This document shows positions 1-8,939 of a stretch of 37,149 nt of DNA, piece after piece. Within the stretch, counting starts at the first letter, position 1. Every line of letters starts with the position of its first letter. Under the pieces are notes generated by a model. That model did no database searches, was not told where the DNA came from, and worked only from the letters and a program-made list of their open reading frames with translations. A program made the position numbers and the translations under genes. The DNA is from Paramagnetospirillum caucaseum. Its GTDB lineage: Bacteria; Pseudomonadota; Alphaproteobacteria; Rhodospirillales; Magnetospirillaceae. The stretch lies in NCBI RefSeq assembly GCF_000342045.1, contig NZ_AONQ01000044.1, positions 1 to 37,149 of the forward strand. Reading direction: 5' to 3'.

Positions 1-2
1 TG

Positions 3-710
3 GCCCGGCTGGGGCAGCGTGATCTCGGCGTCCGCCTGCACGCCAGTTCCCTGCTGGCCTGCCGCAACGCCGGGGCGGCGGCCGTGCTGGGGGAATTGGG
101 GGCCTGCCGCGTGGTGCTGCCGCGCGACGTCACCCTGGACGAGATCGCCGCCATCGCCGCCGCCCGGCCCGAACTGGAATTCGAGGCCTTCGTCCTCAAC
201 GACGGCTGCGTCTTCGAGGAAGGCAATTGCCACACCATCCACCTGCCCGGACGCCTGGGCGGCCCCATCTGCCTCGACCGCTACGCCGTGGATTACCGCC
301 GGGTCGACGGCCGCCGGCTGTCCGACGCCGAGGCCGAGGCGCTGGCCGCCAACGACGCCCGCCACGATGAATGGCTGTGGTACCGCTTCGGCTGCGGCTT
401 CTCGGTCACCGCCAACGGCCTGCCGTTCGGCCCCTGCGGCCTGTGCGCGGTTTCCGCCCTGGCCGGGGCGGGACTGGCGGCGGTCAAGATCGCCGGCCGC
501 GAGGGGCCGCTGGACCGCAAGCTGAAGAGCGTCGAGATGGTCCGCGCCACCCTCGACCGGCTGGACCGGGGGGAGGACGGCGCGCAGGTGGCGGCCTTCG
601 CCCAAGGATTGCGGGCGCGGCAGGATCTCTGCGCCACGGGCTATATGTGCTATTACCGGGAGGTCATCGAATGCTATCGCCCCGATGCCCCCCTGGCGCA
701 AGCCGGGTGA
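3..710 (+). CDS. U32-family peptidase-like protein (5' end outside window)
   Basis: The reading frame is open from the first bases of the window, so the start lies upstream. The visible 235 residues match the C-terminal part of U32-family proteins, with the recognisable stretches HASSLLACRN, NDGCVFEEGNCHTIHLP and GPIC, then a Cys-rich end (FGPCGLCAVSA, CATGYMCYY). Family knowledge: U32 proteins are annotated as peptidases, but several well-studied members act in tRNA or rRNA hydroxylation or in ubiquinone synthesis and bind a 4Fe-4S cluster through cysteines. The many cysteines here fit a metal or cluster site, which is inference. The substrate cannot be told. The next gene follows closely, so co-transcription is possible. 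Confidence 0.8.
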   Translation, partial: ARLGQRDLGVRLHASSLLACRNAGAAAVLGELGACRVVLPRDVTLDEIAAIAAARPELEFEAFVLNDGCVFEEGNCHTIHLPGRLGGPICLDRYAVDYRRVDGRRLSDAEAEALAANDARHDEWLWYRFGCGFSVTANGLPFGPCGLCAVSALAGAGLAAVKIAGREGPLDRKLKSVEMVRATLDRLDRGEDGAQVAAFAQGLRARQDLCATGYMCYYREVIECYRPDAPLAQAG

Positions 711-753
711 GCAAGGGGCCGGCCGGAAGGCCCGTACAGGGAGTGACAGCGGT

Positions 754-3306
754 TTGGCAGTGCTCAATTCGATGATCCGCCAGGCGGTTTCCACCAGATC
801 GGACCCCTTCGAGGCCGTCCGCGAGCTTCACGACGCCCTGGCGCAGCCGCGCGCCGAGTTCACCGCCATCTTCTGCTCCAAGCGCTACGACCAGCCCCTG
901 CTGGAGCAGGCGTTCCGGGAGTTCTTCGGCGGCGCGGCGCTGGTGGGCTGCACCACCGCCGGCGAGATTTCCACCTCGGGCTACACCGACGGCGGCATGA
1001 CCGGACTCAGCATCGCCGAGGAGGCCTGCGTCGCCGTCTCCGACATCATCCTCGACATCTCCCACTTCAAGCCCGCCCAGATCAGGGTGGTGGTCGAGGA
1101 TTTGCAGAACCAGCTGCGCCAGCGCGGCATCGAGCCGGCCTCGCACAATACCTTCGCCCTGATGCTGATCGACGGCATGTGCTGCGCCGAGGAACAGGTG
1201 ATCAGCACGCTGAACACCGCCCTGGGCGGCCTGCCGCTGTTCGGCGGCTCGGCCGGCGACGACATGCGGATCGCCGCCACCCAGGTCCTGTACCGGGGCC
1301 GCTTCTATTCCAACGCCGCCACCCTGACCCTGGTCCATACCGTCCTGCCGTTCCGGGTGTTCTCGTCCCAGCATTTCGTCGGCAACGGCGAACAGGCCAT
1401 CGTCACCGGCGCCGATCCCGACCGCCGGATCATCACCGAGCTGAACGGCGACAGCGCCGGGCTGGAATACGCCCGCATGGTGGGATGCGACATCGAGGAA
1501 TTGCGGGCCAAGAAGATGCTGCTGCCGCCCCTGGTGGTACGTATCGGCGGTTCGTGGTACGCCCGCAGTCCCAGCAACATCATGGACGACAACTGCCTGA
1601 AGATGGCCTGCGCCATCGACGAAGGCGTACCGCTGAGCATCGGCCGCAACACCGGCATGATCCCCAACCTCAAACGGTCCTTCGAGGCGGTCCAGGCCGC
1701 CATCGGGCCGCCGGTGGCGGTGCTGGGCATCGATTGCGTCATGCGCCGGGTCGAGGCGACGTCGCTGGACCTGGGGCCGGACATCGCCAGGCTGTTCGAC
1801 GAGAACCGGGTGATCGGCTTTTCCGCCTATGGCGAGCAGATCAACGGCATGCACCTCAACAATACCTTCACCGGCATCGCCTTCGGCCAGTCGGTGGGAA
1901 TCGAACGGCCCGAGGCCGGCCCCATCCAACCGGCCTCCGCCGATACCCAGACCGAATGCGAGCGCCTCGAGCACGAGAACGCCAAGCTGCGCAAGACCAT
2001 CCAGGTCCTGCTGCGCCGCATCGAGCGCAGCATGACCATCCCCAGCGACACCTTCTCGCTGTTCCAGAACAATGTGCTGCTGGAGAAAACCGTCCAGCTG
2101 CGGACCGAGGACATCGTCGAGCTGAACCGCAAGCTCAGCCAGGAGCTGATCGCGCGGCGCGAGGTCGAGGTCGCCCTGACCGCGGCCAAGGCCGAGGCCG
2201 AGCGGGCCAATCTCAGCAAGACCAACTTCCTCGCCTCGGTCAGCCACGACCTGCAGCAGCCGCTGAACGCCGCCCGGCTGCTGCTGGGGGCGCTGATGGA
2301 CGAGGACCTGTCGTCGTCGGGCATGTCCCTCCTGGGCCGCATCGAAGGGGCGCTGGAAGCCGCCGAGGAGATGCTGGCCGACTTCCTGGACGTGTCCAAG
2401 CTGGAGGCCGGGGGCTTCGCCACCCACCTGTCCCATTTCGCCATCGGCCCCCAGCTGGCCCAGCTGGAAGCCGAATACGCGCCGCAGGCCCGCCGCAAGG
2501 GCCTGTCGCTGCGCATCGTCCAGAGCGGGGCGGTGCTGCACACCGACAAGGGATTGCTGCAGCGCATCCTGCGCAACTTCCTCGCCAACGCCATCCGCTA
2601 CACCCGCTCCGGCCGCGTCCTGGTGGGGTGCCGGCGAGTGGGCGGCGAGATCATGGTCGAGGTCCACGACACCGGCATCGGCATTCCCGAGGACCGGCTG
2701 CAGGACATCTTCGAACCCTACCGCAGCCTGGCCATCGGCGGCCCCAACGACACCCATGGATCGGGCCTCGGCCTGACCATCGCCAGGAACTTCGCCGATA
2801 TCCTGGGCCTGAAGCTGGTGGTGCGCTCGACGGAAGGCCGCGGCTCGAGCTTCGCCGTGCGCATCCCCACCGGCCATCTGCCGCGGGCGGCGGGCGGCGC
2901 CTCGCTTCCCCAGGGGGCGGCGGCCACCCTGGTCGGGCAGCGGGTGCTGGTGCTCGACGACGACGCCTCGTCCCGCGACGCGCTGGCCACCATTCTCGGC
3001 GGATGGGGCTGCGAGACCCTGGCCGCCGCCACCGTGGACGAGGCCCTCTCCCTGTCCAGGAAGCGCCCCGACCTGCTGATCATCGACTACCATCTGGACG
3101 AGGGTCTGACCGCGCTCGACGTTCTCGACACGCTCAGGAAGCATGCCGGGCAGGAAAAGCCGGTCCTGGTCATTTCGGCCGACCCGTCGAAAGACATCCC
3201 CGAGCAGCTTCAGCGGCGCGGCCTGGAATTCCTGCCCAAGCCGATCAATCCGGCCCGCCTGCGCTCCCTGGTCACCTATGTCCTGTATTGCCAGGCCGGA
3301 CACTGA
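754..3306 (+). CDS. FIST-domain hybrid sensor histidine kinase / response regulator
   Basis: A sensory kinase of about 850 residues, apparently cytosolic since no membrane span is visible. The order is FIST_N and FIST_C ligand-binding domains (about residues 10-370), a charged coiled coil (about 390-480), HisKA with the phospho-acceptor in SVSHDLQQPLNA (His near 498), an HATPase with N, G1 and G2 boxes (NFLANAIRY, DTGIGIPED, GSGLGLTIA), and a C-terminal receiver with phospho-acceptor Asp near 778 (IIDYHL). FIST domains are thought to sense small molecules, perhaps amino acids. The frame is open from ATG 685, but that start would overlap the U32 gene by 26 nt. AGGGAG at 738-743 points to TTG 754; GTG 760 or ATG 772 are alternatives. 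No DNA-binding output domain is present, so the phosphoryl group probably passes to a partner elsewhere. Confidence 0.9.
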   Translation: MAVLNSMIRQAVSTRSDPFEAVRELHDALAQPRAEFTAIFCSKRYDQPLLEQAFREFFGGAALVGCTTAGEISTSGYTDGGMTGLSIAEEACVAVSDIILDISHFKPAQIRVVVEDLQNQLRQRGIEPASHNTFALMLIDGMCCAEEQVISTLNTALGGLPLFGGSAGDDMRIAATQVLYRGRFYSNAATLTLVHTVLPFRVFSSQHFVGNGEQAIVTGADPDRRIITELNGDSAGLEYARMVGCDIEELRAKKMLLPPLVVRIGGSWYARSPSNIMDDNCLKMACAIDEGVPLSIGRNTGMIPNLKRSFEAVQAAIGPPVAVLGIDCVMRRVEATSLDLGPDIARLFDENRVIGFSAYGEQINGMHLNNTFTGIAFGQSVGIERPEAGPIQPASADTQTECERLEHENAKLRKTIQVLLRRIERSMTIPSDTFSLFQNNVLLEKTVQLRTEDIVELNRKLSQELIARREVEVALTAAKAEAERANLSKTNFLASVSHDLQQPLNAARLLLGALMDEDLSSSGMSLLGRIEGALEAAEEMLADFLDVSKLEAGGFATHLSHFAIGPQLAQLEAEYAPQARRKGLSLRIVQSGAVLHTDKGLLQRILRNFLANAIRYTRSGRVLVGCRRVGGEIMVEVHDTGIGIPEDRLQDIFEPYRSLAIGGPNDTHGSGLGLTIARNFADILGLKLVVRSTEGRGSSFAVRIPTGHLPRAAGGASLPQGAAATLVGQRVLVLDDDASSRDALATILGGWGCETLAAATVDEALSLSRKRPDLLIIDYHLDEGLTALDVLDTLRKHAGQEKPVLVISADPSKDIPEQLQRRGLEFLPKPINPARLRSLVTYVLYCQAGH

Positions 3307-3311
3307 ACCGA

Positions 3312-3335
3312 CCGGGGAGCCGCAAGCGTCCCCGG
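3312..3335. terminator. Hairpin between convergent genes
   Basis: CCGGGGA (3312-3318) pairs perfectly with TCCCCGG (3329-3335) across a 10-nt loop. It sits in the 30 bp between the convergent kinase and rubrerythrin stops. There is no T-tract, so a role as a shared intrinsic terminator is only plausible. Confidence 0.5.
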
Positions 3336-3336
3336 A

Positions 3337-3837
3337 TCAGGCGACCTCGGAGAACTTCCCGGCCTTGGCGTGACAGACCGGGCACTGGTCCGGCACCTCG
3401 CCGATCACCGTGTGCCCGCAGATGGCGCAGACATGGATGGCGCCCTCGGGCAGGTCATGGCCGGCCTCGACGGCGGCCAGGGCGTCGGTGAACAGGCCGT
3501 GGTGGATCTTCTCCACCTCTAGGGCATGGCGCATGGACAGGAGCGCCAGCCTGGCCCCTTCCGCCTCGGCGGTGGCGACGAAGGCCGGATACATCTCCTC
3601 GAATTCATGCTTCTCGCCGGAAATGGCGGCCCGGAGATTCTCGGCCGTCGCCTTGACGCCGCCCATGGCGCGGAGATGGGCGTGGGCGTGGATGGTTTCG
3701 GCGGCGGCGACGGCCCGGAACAGCTTGGCGATTTCCGGCAGGCCGTCCTTGGCGGCTGCCTCGGCGAAGGCCAGATACTTGCGGTTGGCCTGGCTTTCGC
3801 CGGCGAACGCCTCGGCGAGATTGTCGTTGGTCTTCAT
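3337..3837 (-). CDS. rbr: Rubrerythrin
   Basis: This non-haem iron protein reduces hydrogen peroxide in the cytosol of anaerobes and microaerophiles. The 166 residues give the full classical architecture: an N-terminal four-helix diiron domain with helix Glu/His ligands (EAFAGESQANRKY, AAAETIHAHAH, HEFEEMYP, ALEVEKIHHG) and a C-terminal rubredoxin domain with two CxxC knuckles (CAICGHT and CPVCHAK) binding one iron. The ATG is preceded by a G-rich ribosome site (AGGGGG). It is a single gene, convergent with the kinase and divergent from the pxp operon. It fits an oxygen-limited lifestyle. Confidence 0.95.
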   Translation of the reverse strand: MKTNDNLAEAFAGESQANRKYLAFAEAAAKDGLPEIAKLFRAVAAAETIHAHAHLRAMGGVKATAENLRAAISGEKHEFEEMYPAFVATAEAEGARLALLSMRHALEVEKIHHGLFTDALAAVEAGHDLPEGAIHVCAICGHTVIGEVPDQCPVCHAKAGKFSEVA

Positions 3838-3969
3838 GTCTACCCCCTAAGCCTGTCCCGGTTCAGCCGGGATTGAGGGGCGCATCCTACCCGAGACCCA
3901 TCCCGGCGGAAAAGACGTCTTCCAGAATCCCTTTGCAAAATCGCCGGCGGACCTTTTGAATCCAGCCTC

Positions 3970-4728
3970 ATGGAGCGGAATAGCCGGGGCATGGACACAC
4001 TGCGCATCGCCGATGTCGGCGACACCGCCTTCAGCGTCGAGTTCGGCGACACCATCGATCCGGCCACCAGCGCCAAGGTTACCGGCCTGCGGCACGCCAT
4101 CCAGCGCGCCCGCCGCGACGGCGGCCTGCCGGGACTGGTGGAGACCGTCCCCACCTTCCGCTCGCTACTGATCCAGTACGACCCGCTGGTCACCGGCCGC
4201 GCCGCGCTGGAAGCCGACATCCGCGCCATCGCCCGGGATTGCGGCGGCGCGCCCCGGGCCGCCGGCCGCTCCTGGCTGATTCCGGTCTGCTACGACGAGG
4301 ATCTGGGCGAGGATCTGGCCGCCCTGGGCAAGGCGGGCGGCCTGTCCCGCGACGAGGCGGTCGGCCTGCACACCGGCGCCGAATTCATGGTCTATATGCT
4401 GGGCTTCATGCCCGGCTTCGCCTATATGGGCGGGGTGCCCGCGCCGTTGCGCCGCCCGCGCCGCCCCTCGCCCCGCCTCAAGGTGCCGGCGGGATCGGTG
4501 GCAGTGGCGGAGTCCCTGTGCGCCGTCTATCCCTGGGAGAGCCCCGGCGGCTGGCATCTGATCGGCCAGACCCCGGTGAGCTTCTTCGACCTGAGCCGCG
4601 AGCCCCCCATCCTGCTGGAAGCCGGCGACCGGGTGCGCTTCCGCGCCATCGGCCGCGCGGAATTCGACGCCGCGCGGCGCGATCCCGGCCTGATGACGCC
4701 CCACACCCTGCTGGCGGGAGAGGGCTGA
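3970..4728 (+). CDS. pxpB: 5-oxoprolinase subunit PxpB (KipI-like)
   Basis: First gene of a three-gene operon for ATP-dependent cleavage of 5-oxoproline (pyroglutamate) to glutamate. PxpB and PxpC form the subunit pair that phosphorylates the substrate, working with PxpA. Family hallmarks are the N-terminus IADVGDTAFSVEFGD and the conserved HTGAEFMVYMLGFMPGFAYMGG region followed by RPSPRLKVPAGSVAVAE. The length of 252 residues is slightly long because the frame opens at ATG 3970. A second ATG at 3991 (MDTLRIADV) gives the usual family start, and neither has a strong ribosome site. Its stop is directly abutted by the ATG of pxpC. Confidence 0.93.
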   Translation: MERNSRGMDTLRIADVGDTAFSVEFGDTIDPATSAKVTGLRHAIQRARRDGGLPGLVETVPTFRSLLIQYDPLVTGRAALEADIRAIARDCGGAPRAAGRSWLIPVCYDEDLGEDLAALGKAGGLSRDEAVGLHTGAEFMVYMLGFMPGFAYMGGVPAPLRRPRRPSPRLKVPAGSVAVAESLCAVYPWESPGGWHLIGQTPVSFFDLSREPPILLEAGDRVRFRAIGRAEFDAARRDPGLMTPHTLLAGEG

Positions 4729-5772
4729 ATGTCCCAGGGACTGGAAATCATCCATCCCGGCCTTTACACCAGCCTCCAGGACCTGGGGCGCTTCGGCTTC
4801 CAGGACCTGGGCGTGCCCACCGCCGGAGCGCTGGATTTCGTCGGCCTGCGCCTCGCCAATGCCCTGGTGGGCAACCGGCCGGGCGAGGCCTGCCTGGAAA
4901 TCAGCTACATGGGGCCGGTGATCCGCGTCGCGGCGGATACGGTGCGGATCGCCGTGGCCGGCGACGTCCGGCTGGCCATCGCCGACAGCGGCGGCGCGCC
5001 AAGGGCGGCGGCATCCAACCGCTCGCACCGGCTGAAGCGCGGCGACACGCTGACCGTCGGCGCGGTGGCCGGCGCGTCCACCGCCTATCTCGCCGTCGAG
5101 GGCGGCTTCGCCCTCGAACCGGTGATGGGCAGCCTGTCGTGCTATGCCCGCGCCGGGCTGGGGCCGCTGGGCGGCAAGCCGCCGGTGGCGGGGACCGTCC
5201 TGCCGCTCCGCCTCGTCCGATGCCGCGACAGTGACGACCTTGCCCTGCGCGCGCCCATGGCGTACGGCGACGGGCCGATCCGGGTGGTGCCGGGGCCGCA
5301 GAAGGAGGCCTTCACCGACGCGGCCTTCGCCACCCTGCTGGAATCGGAATACCGGGTCACCAGCCAGGCCGACCGCATGGGGCTGCGCCTGGACGGCCCG
5401 CCCCTGCGCCACCGCGCCTCCGCCGACATCCCCTCGGACGGGCTGGTCAGCGGCTGCATCCAGGTTCCGGGCGACAGCGCCCCGATCATCCTGCTGGCCG
5501 ACCATCAGACGGTGGGCGGCTATGCCAAGATCGCCACGGTGATCTCCGCCGACCTGCCCCGGCTGGGCCGCGCCGTGCCGGGAACGGCGCTGCGCTTCGC
5601 CGCCGTGCCGGTCGCCGAGGGGGAAGCGGCGCGGCGCGGCCTGGAACGGGCCATCGAACGGACAATCGCCGAGATGACCGCTATTCCGCCCACCGGCATC
5701 GATCTCCAGGCCCTCTATGGCGCCGAGCTGATTTCGGGCATGGTGGACGCGGTCAGCGGGTTGGGGAGGTAA
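4729..5772 (+). CDS. pxpC: 5-oxoprolinase subunit PxpC (KipA-like, carboxyltransferase fold)
   Basis: Partner of PxpB in the 5-oxoprolinase complex. It belongs to the biotin-dependent carboxyltransferase / allophanate hydrolase subunit 2 family. Typical family stretches are HPGLYTSLQDLGRFGFQ near the N-terminus, GVPTAGALD, and toward the C-terminus the region with SDGLVSGCIQVPG and ILLADHQTVGGY. The length of 347 residues is normal. The start ATG directly follows the pxpB stop with no gap, implying translational coupling, and pxpA begins 7 nt after its stop. Confidence 0.93.
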   Translation: MSQGLEIIHPGLYTSLQDLGRFGFQDLGVPTAGALDFVGLRLANALVGNRPGEACLEISYMGPVIRVAADTVRIAVAGDVRLAIADSGGAPRAAASNRSHRLKRGDTLTVGAVAGASTAYLAVEGGFALEPVMGSLSCYARAGLGPLGGKPPVAGTVLPLRLVRCRDSDDLALRAPMAYGDGPIRVVPGPQKEAFTDAAFATLLESEYRVTSQADRMGLRLDGPPLRHRASADIPSDGLVSGCIQVPGDSAPIILLADHQTVGGYAKIATVISADLPRLGRAVPGTALRFAAVPVAEGEAARRGLERAIERTIAEMTAIPPTGIDLQALYGAELISGMVDAVSGLGR

Positions 5773-5779
5773 GGCGGCC

Positions 5780-6550
5780 ATGGCGCTTCGCGTCGATCTG
5801 AATTCCGACCTGGGCGAGGCGTTCGGCGTCTGGCCCATGGGCGACGACCCGGCCATGCTGGACCTCGTCTCCTCGGCCAACATCGCCTGCGGCTTCCATG
5901 CCGGCGATCCCATGGTGATGACCCGCACCGTCCGCGCCGCCCAGGCCGCCGGCGTGGGAATCGGCGCCCATCCCGGCTATGCCGACCTCCAGGGCTTCGG
6001 CCGGCGTCCCATGGCCCTGTCGGGCGCCGAGATCGAGGCCCTTCTCGCCTACCAGATCGGCGCCCTGAAGGGTATCGCGGCGGCCTGCGGGACGGTGGTC
6101 CGCCACGTCAAGCCCCACGGGGCGCTGAGCAATCTGGCGGCGGTGGACGCCGAGGCCGCCCTGGCGGTGGCGCGCGGCGTCCAGGCCACCGATGCCGGTC
6201 TGATCCTGCTGGCCCCCGCCGGCTCGGCCATGGTGGCCGCCGGGCGCCGGCTGGGGCTGGCGGTGGCCGAGGAAGTGTTCGCCGACCGCAATTACGACGA
6301 CGACGGCAATCTGGTGCCCCGCTCGCGGCCGGACGCCATAATCCACGATTCCGGCGAGGCCGCCGCCAACGTGCTGCGCATGGTGACCCAGGGGCTGCTG
6401 CGCTCGGCCGGCGGCAAGGAAATCCCCTGCCGCGTCCAGTCGGTCTGCGTCCATGGCGACGACCCCCAGGCCGTCACCATGGCACGCCACCTGCGCGACC
6501 GCCTCGAAGCCGCCGGCGTCGCCATCGCGCCGCTGGCCGGGGTGGTCTAA
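5780..6550 (+). CDS. pxpA: 5-oxoprolinase subunit PxpA (LamB/YcsF family)
   Basis: Third subunit of the 5-oxoprolinase system. It is a LamB/YcsF-family protein of 256 residues, the normal family length. The signature N-terminus VDLNSDLGEAFG is followed by SANIACGFHAGDP and the conserved IGAHPGYADLQGFGRR and VKPHGALSN segments. It lies 7 nt after pxpC in the same operon. Its TAA stop overlaps the TAG stop of the convergent P-type ATPase gene within the four bases 6547-6550, so the two operons end on top of each other with no room for a separate terminator. Confidence 0.95.
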   Translation: MALRVDLNSDLGEAFGVWPMGDDPAMLDLVSSANIACGFHAGDPMVMTRTVRAAQAAGVGIGAHPGYADLQGFGRRPMALSGAEIEALLAYQIGALKGIAAACGTVVRHVKPHGALSNLAAVDAEAALAVARGVQATDAGLILLAPAGSAMVAAGRRLGLAVAEEVFADRNYDDDGNLVPRSRPDAIIHDSGEAAANVLRMVTQGLLRSAGGKEIPCRVQSVCVHGDDPQAVTMARHLRDRLEAAGVAIAPLAGVV

Positions 6551-8622
6551 CGCCGTCTCAGCGCGTTGAGCAGGATGCCGATGGTGGTGCCGTTGTGCAG
6601 CACCGAGGTGGCGATGGGCGACAGCAGGCCCAGGGCCGCCGCCCCCAGGATGGCGGTGTTGAGGCCGACCGTCGCCCGGTAGTTGGTCCTGATCAGCGCC
6701 ATCACCGCGTTGGCGGCCTGCTTGGCGTCGGCCACCCGGTCGATCTCGTCCTCCAGCAGGGCGATGTCGGCGGTCAGCCGCGCGATGTCGGCCCCCTTCT
6801 GCATGGCGATGCCCACATGGGCGCCGGCCAGGGCGGGGGCGTCATTGATGCCGTCGCCGATGAAGGCGATGCGGGCGCCGTCGTCGCTCAGTTCCGCGAT
6901 GATGCGGGCCTTGTCCTCGGGCATCAGTTCGGCGTGGAAACCGTCGAGCCCCAGTTGGGACGCCAGTTCCTCGGCCCGGTCGCGATGATCGCCGGTCAGC
7001 ATCAGGACCCGCCGGGCGCCCAGCTCGCGCAGCCGCCGGATGGTCCCGGCGCTGGTGTCGCGCACGGAATCCTTGAGGGCGAGCAGGCCGAGCAGATGGC
7101 CGCCGAACCCGATGAACAGCAGGGTCTTGCCCTCGCGGTACAGGCGCTCGATCTCGTCCTGGTGGATGCGGGTGTCGATGCCCTCGTCCTCCTGGACGAA
7201 ATGGCGCGACCCCACCACGATCCGCTTGCCGTCGATGACGCTGGCGACGCCGTGGGCGACGATGAACTCCACCTCCTGGTGGTCGAAATGGCGGTTGTGA
7301 GTGGCGCGGGCCGCCGCCACCACCGCCATGGCCAGGGGGTGGAAGTAGTGCTCCTCCACCGAGGCGGCCAGGCAGATCAGGTCCTCGGCGGAATAATGGG
7401 AATCGAAGGTGACGGCGTCGGTCACCTCCAGCATGCCGGTGGTCAGCGTGCCGGTCTTGTCGAAGATGAAGGTGTCGGCCTGGGCGAGGCGTTCCAGGGC
7501 GGTGGCGCCCTTGACCAGGATGCCGGCCTGTCCGGCGCCGTACATGGCCGATTTGAAGGCCACCGGCGTGGCCAGCTTCAGGGCGCAGGAATAATCGGCC
7601 TGCAACACCGAGGCGGCGCGGCGCCAGTCGCCGGACATCAGGAACGACGCCCCGGCCAGCTTGAGCACGGTGGGGACCAGCCGGTCGGCCATGCGCGAGG
7701 CGTCCAGCTGGGCCTCGCTCTTGGTGACCAGGGATTGTTCGACATAATCGGCGATGCGGGCGGCGGCGGTGCGGCTGCCCACCTGCTCGGCGTAGACCGA
7801 CAGGCGGCCTTCCTCCACCAGGGTGCCGGACAGCACGGAAGCGCCCCGCGTCTTGACCACCGAGGCGCTTTCGCCGGTCATGGCCGCCTCGTTGACGGTG
7901 GCCTCGCCACCCAGCACCGTGCCGTCCACCGGCACGACCGAGCCGGTGGCGACGACCACCGTGTCGCCCACCGCCACGTCGGTGGCGGGCACCTGCACCT
8001 CGACCCCGTCGCGCAGCACCCAGACATGGTCGCTGGACGGCCGCAGCAGATGCTTCAGCAGTTCGTCCGAGCGCCGGGCGATGGACTCCTCCATGTATTC
8101 CCCGAGCGCCAGCATGAAGGTGGTGGTGTTGGCGGCGGTGTAATCGGAGCGGACCAGCGAGATGGCCACCGCCATGCCTTCCAGCACGTGCGAGGTCACG
8201 CCGCTTTCCCGGTATTCGGCGACGGCGTGCTTGAGCAGCGGCACCGCCCCGGCCAGGGACGGCCCCAGGCGCAGCGGCGGCGGCAGCAGGCCGCTGCCCG
8301 CCAGGGTGGCCAGACGGGCGGCGACGGCGGCCTTTCCCCCACCCTTGGCGGAACGCCGGGCGGAAACGGGTCGGGAGGGCGGCGCCAGTCCGGCCAGCCC
8401 GGCCAGGATGGCTTCGGCATCGGTCAGGGCCGGATCGCAGGTCAGCACCAGCGAGCGCGCCCGGTGGTTGACCCGCGCGGTCAGCACGCCGGGAAGATCG
8501 GCGGCGCAGCGCTCCAGTTCGGCCGGATCGGCCGGCGTTCCGTCCCGGAAGCCATAGCGCAGGCGCACCCGCCCCGGCAGGCGGTGGGCGATCTCCACCG
8601 CCGCCAGCCAGCTTTCGCCCAT
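6547..8622 (-). CDS. fezB: P1B-type (P1B-6-like) ATPase, candidate ferrosome protein FezB
   Basis: Metal-translocating P-type ATPase of 691 residues. The N-terminus is an HMA_2-like region carrying AHRLPGRVRLRY (residues 12-23). The catalytic core is intact: TGES at 249-252, phosphorylation site DKTGT at 388-392, an HP locus near 428, and GDGIND at 589-594. The membrane ion-site motif reads YSCALKLATP (344-353), so the usual CPC is replaced by SCA. That motif and the N-terminal PGR-x-R motif fit, as I recall the literature, the P1B-6 group that includes FezB of ferrosome operons, where it is needed to build membrane-bounded iron stores. The gene is last in a six-gene operon and its ATG overlaps the previous stop (TGATG). 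The fez assignment rests on motif and synteny. A plain heavy-metal exporter is the alternative. Confidence 0.72.
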   Translation of the reverse strand: MGESWLAAVEIAHRLPGRVRLRYGFRDGTPADPAELERCAADLPGVLTARVNHRARSLVLTCDPALTDAEAILAGLAGLAPPSRPVSARRSAKGGGKAAVAARLATLAGSGLLPPPLRLGPSLAGAVPLLKHAVAEYRESGVTSHVLEGMAVAISLVRSDYTAANTTTFMLALGEYMEESIARRSDELLKHLLRPSSDHVWVLRDGVEVQVPATDVAVGDTVVVATGSVVPVDGTVLGGEATVNEAAMTGESASVVKTRGASVLSGTLVEEGRLSVYAEQVGSRTAAARIADYVEQSLVTKSEAQLDASRMADRLVPTVLKLAGASFLMSGDWRRAASVLQADYSCALKLATPVAFKSAMYGAGQAGILVKGATALERLAQADTFIFDKTGTLTTGMLEVTDAVTFDSHYSAEDLICLAASVEEHYFHPLAMAVVAAARATHNRHFDHQEVEFIVAHGVASVIDGKRIVVGSRHFVQEDEGIDTRIHQDEIERLYREGKTLLFIGFGGHLLGLLALKDSVRDTSAGTIRRLRELGARRVLMLTGDHRDRAEELASQLGLDGFHAELMPEDKARIIAELSDDGARIAFIGDGINDAPALAGAHVGIAMQKGADIARLTADIALLEDEIDRVADAKQAANAVMALIRTNYRATVGLNTAILGAAALGLLSPIATSVLHNGTTIGILLNALRRR

Positions 8623-8939
8623 CAGCTTTGCCCGGCCGCCAGTTCCGCCTGGATGTCGGCCGCCTGCTCCTTGATCTCCGCCAGCCCGCCGGCCAGCTCG
8701 GAATAGAGCTTGAGGCCGGAACGGATCAGCCTGGCCCGCAAGGCTTCGTCGGCCAGCACGTAGGTGGCGGCGGCGCCGATCAGGGCGCCGACCAGGAACT
8801 GCTCCGACGTCTTGCCGGGCAGCAGGTTGGCGAGGCCGCCGAACAGCCCCTGGCCCTGGCCGTTGCCCTGGGCCGGCGCGCCGTTCCAGTCGCCGTTGCG
8901 CTTGCCGTTCTTCGCCTTCTTACGCTTCTTCTTGGCCAA
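8622..8939 (-). CDS. Small Lys-rich membrane protein of the fez-like operon
   Basis: A 105-residue protein with no sure family. It has a very basic N-terminus (MAKKKRKKAKNGKR), a Gly/Gln-rich linker, one hydrophobic segment around residues 47-65 (EQFLVGALIGAAATYVLAD) and an amphipathic helical tail, somewhat like YtxH-type proteins. The start codon is TTG, supported by a strong AGGAG seven bases upstream. It overlaps the end of the preceding gene by 20 nt, and its stop overlaps the ATPase ATG. A structural or membrane-shaping role in an iron organelle is inference from the operon only. Confidence 0.75.
   Translation of the reverse strand: MAKKKRKKAKNGKRNGDWNGAPAQGNGQGQGLFGGLANLLPGKTSEQFLVGALIGAAATYVLADEALRARLIRSGLKLYSELAGGLAEIKEQAADIQAELAAGQS

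Noticed and set aside
664-3303. 879-codon minus-strand open frame
   Set aside because: Exact antisense of the FIST hybrid kinase, whose plus-strand domains are unmistakable; long antisense frames are common in GC-rich DNA.
6595-8706. 703-codon plus-strand open frame
   Set aside because: Antisense to the P-type ATPase; composition is His/Gln/Gly-rich nonsense with no domain.
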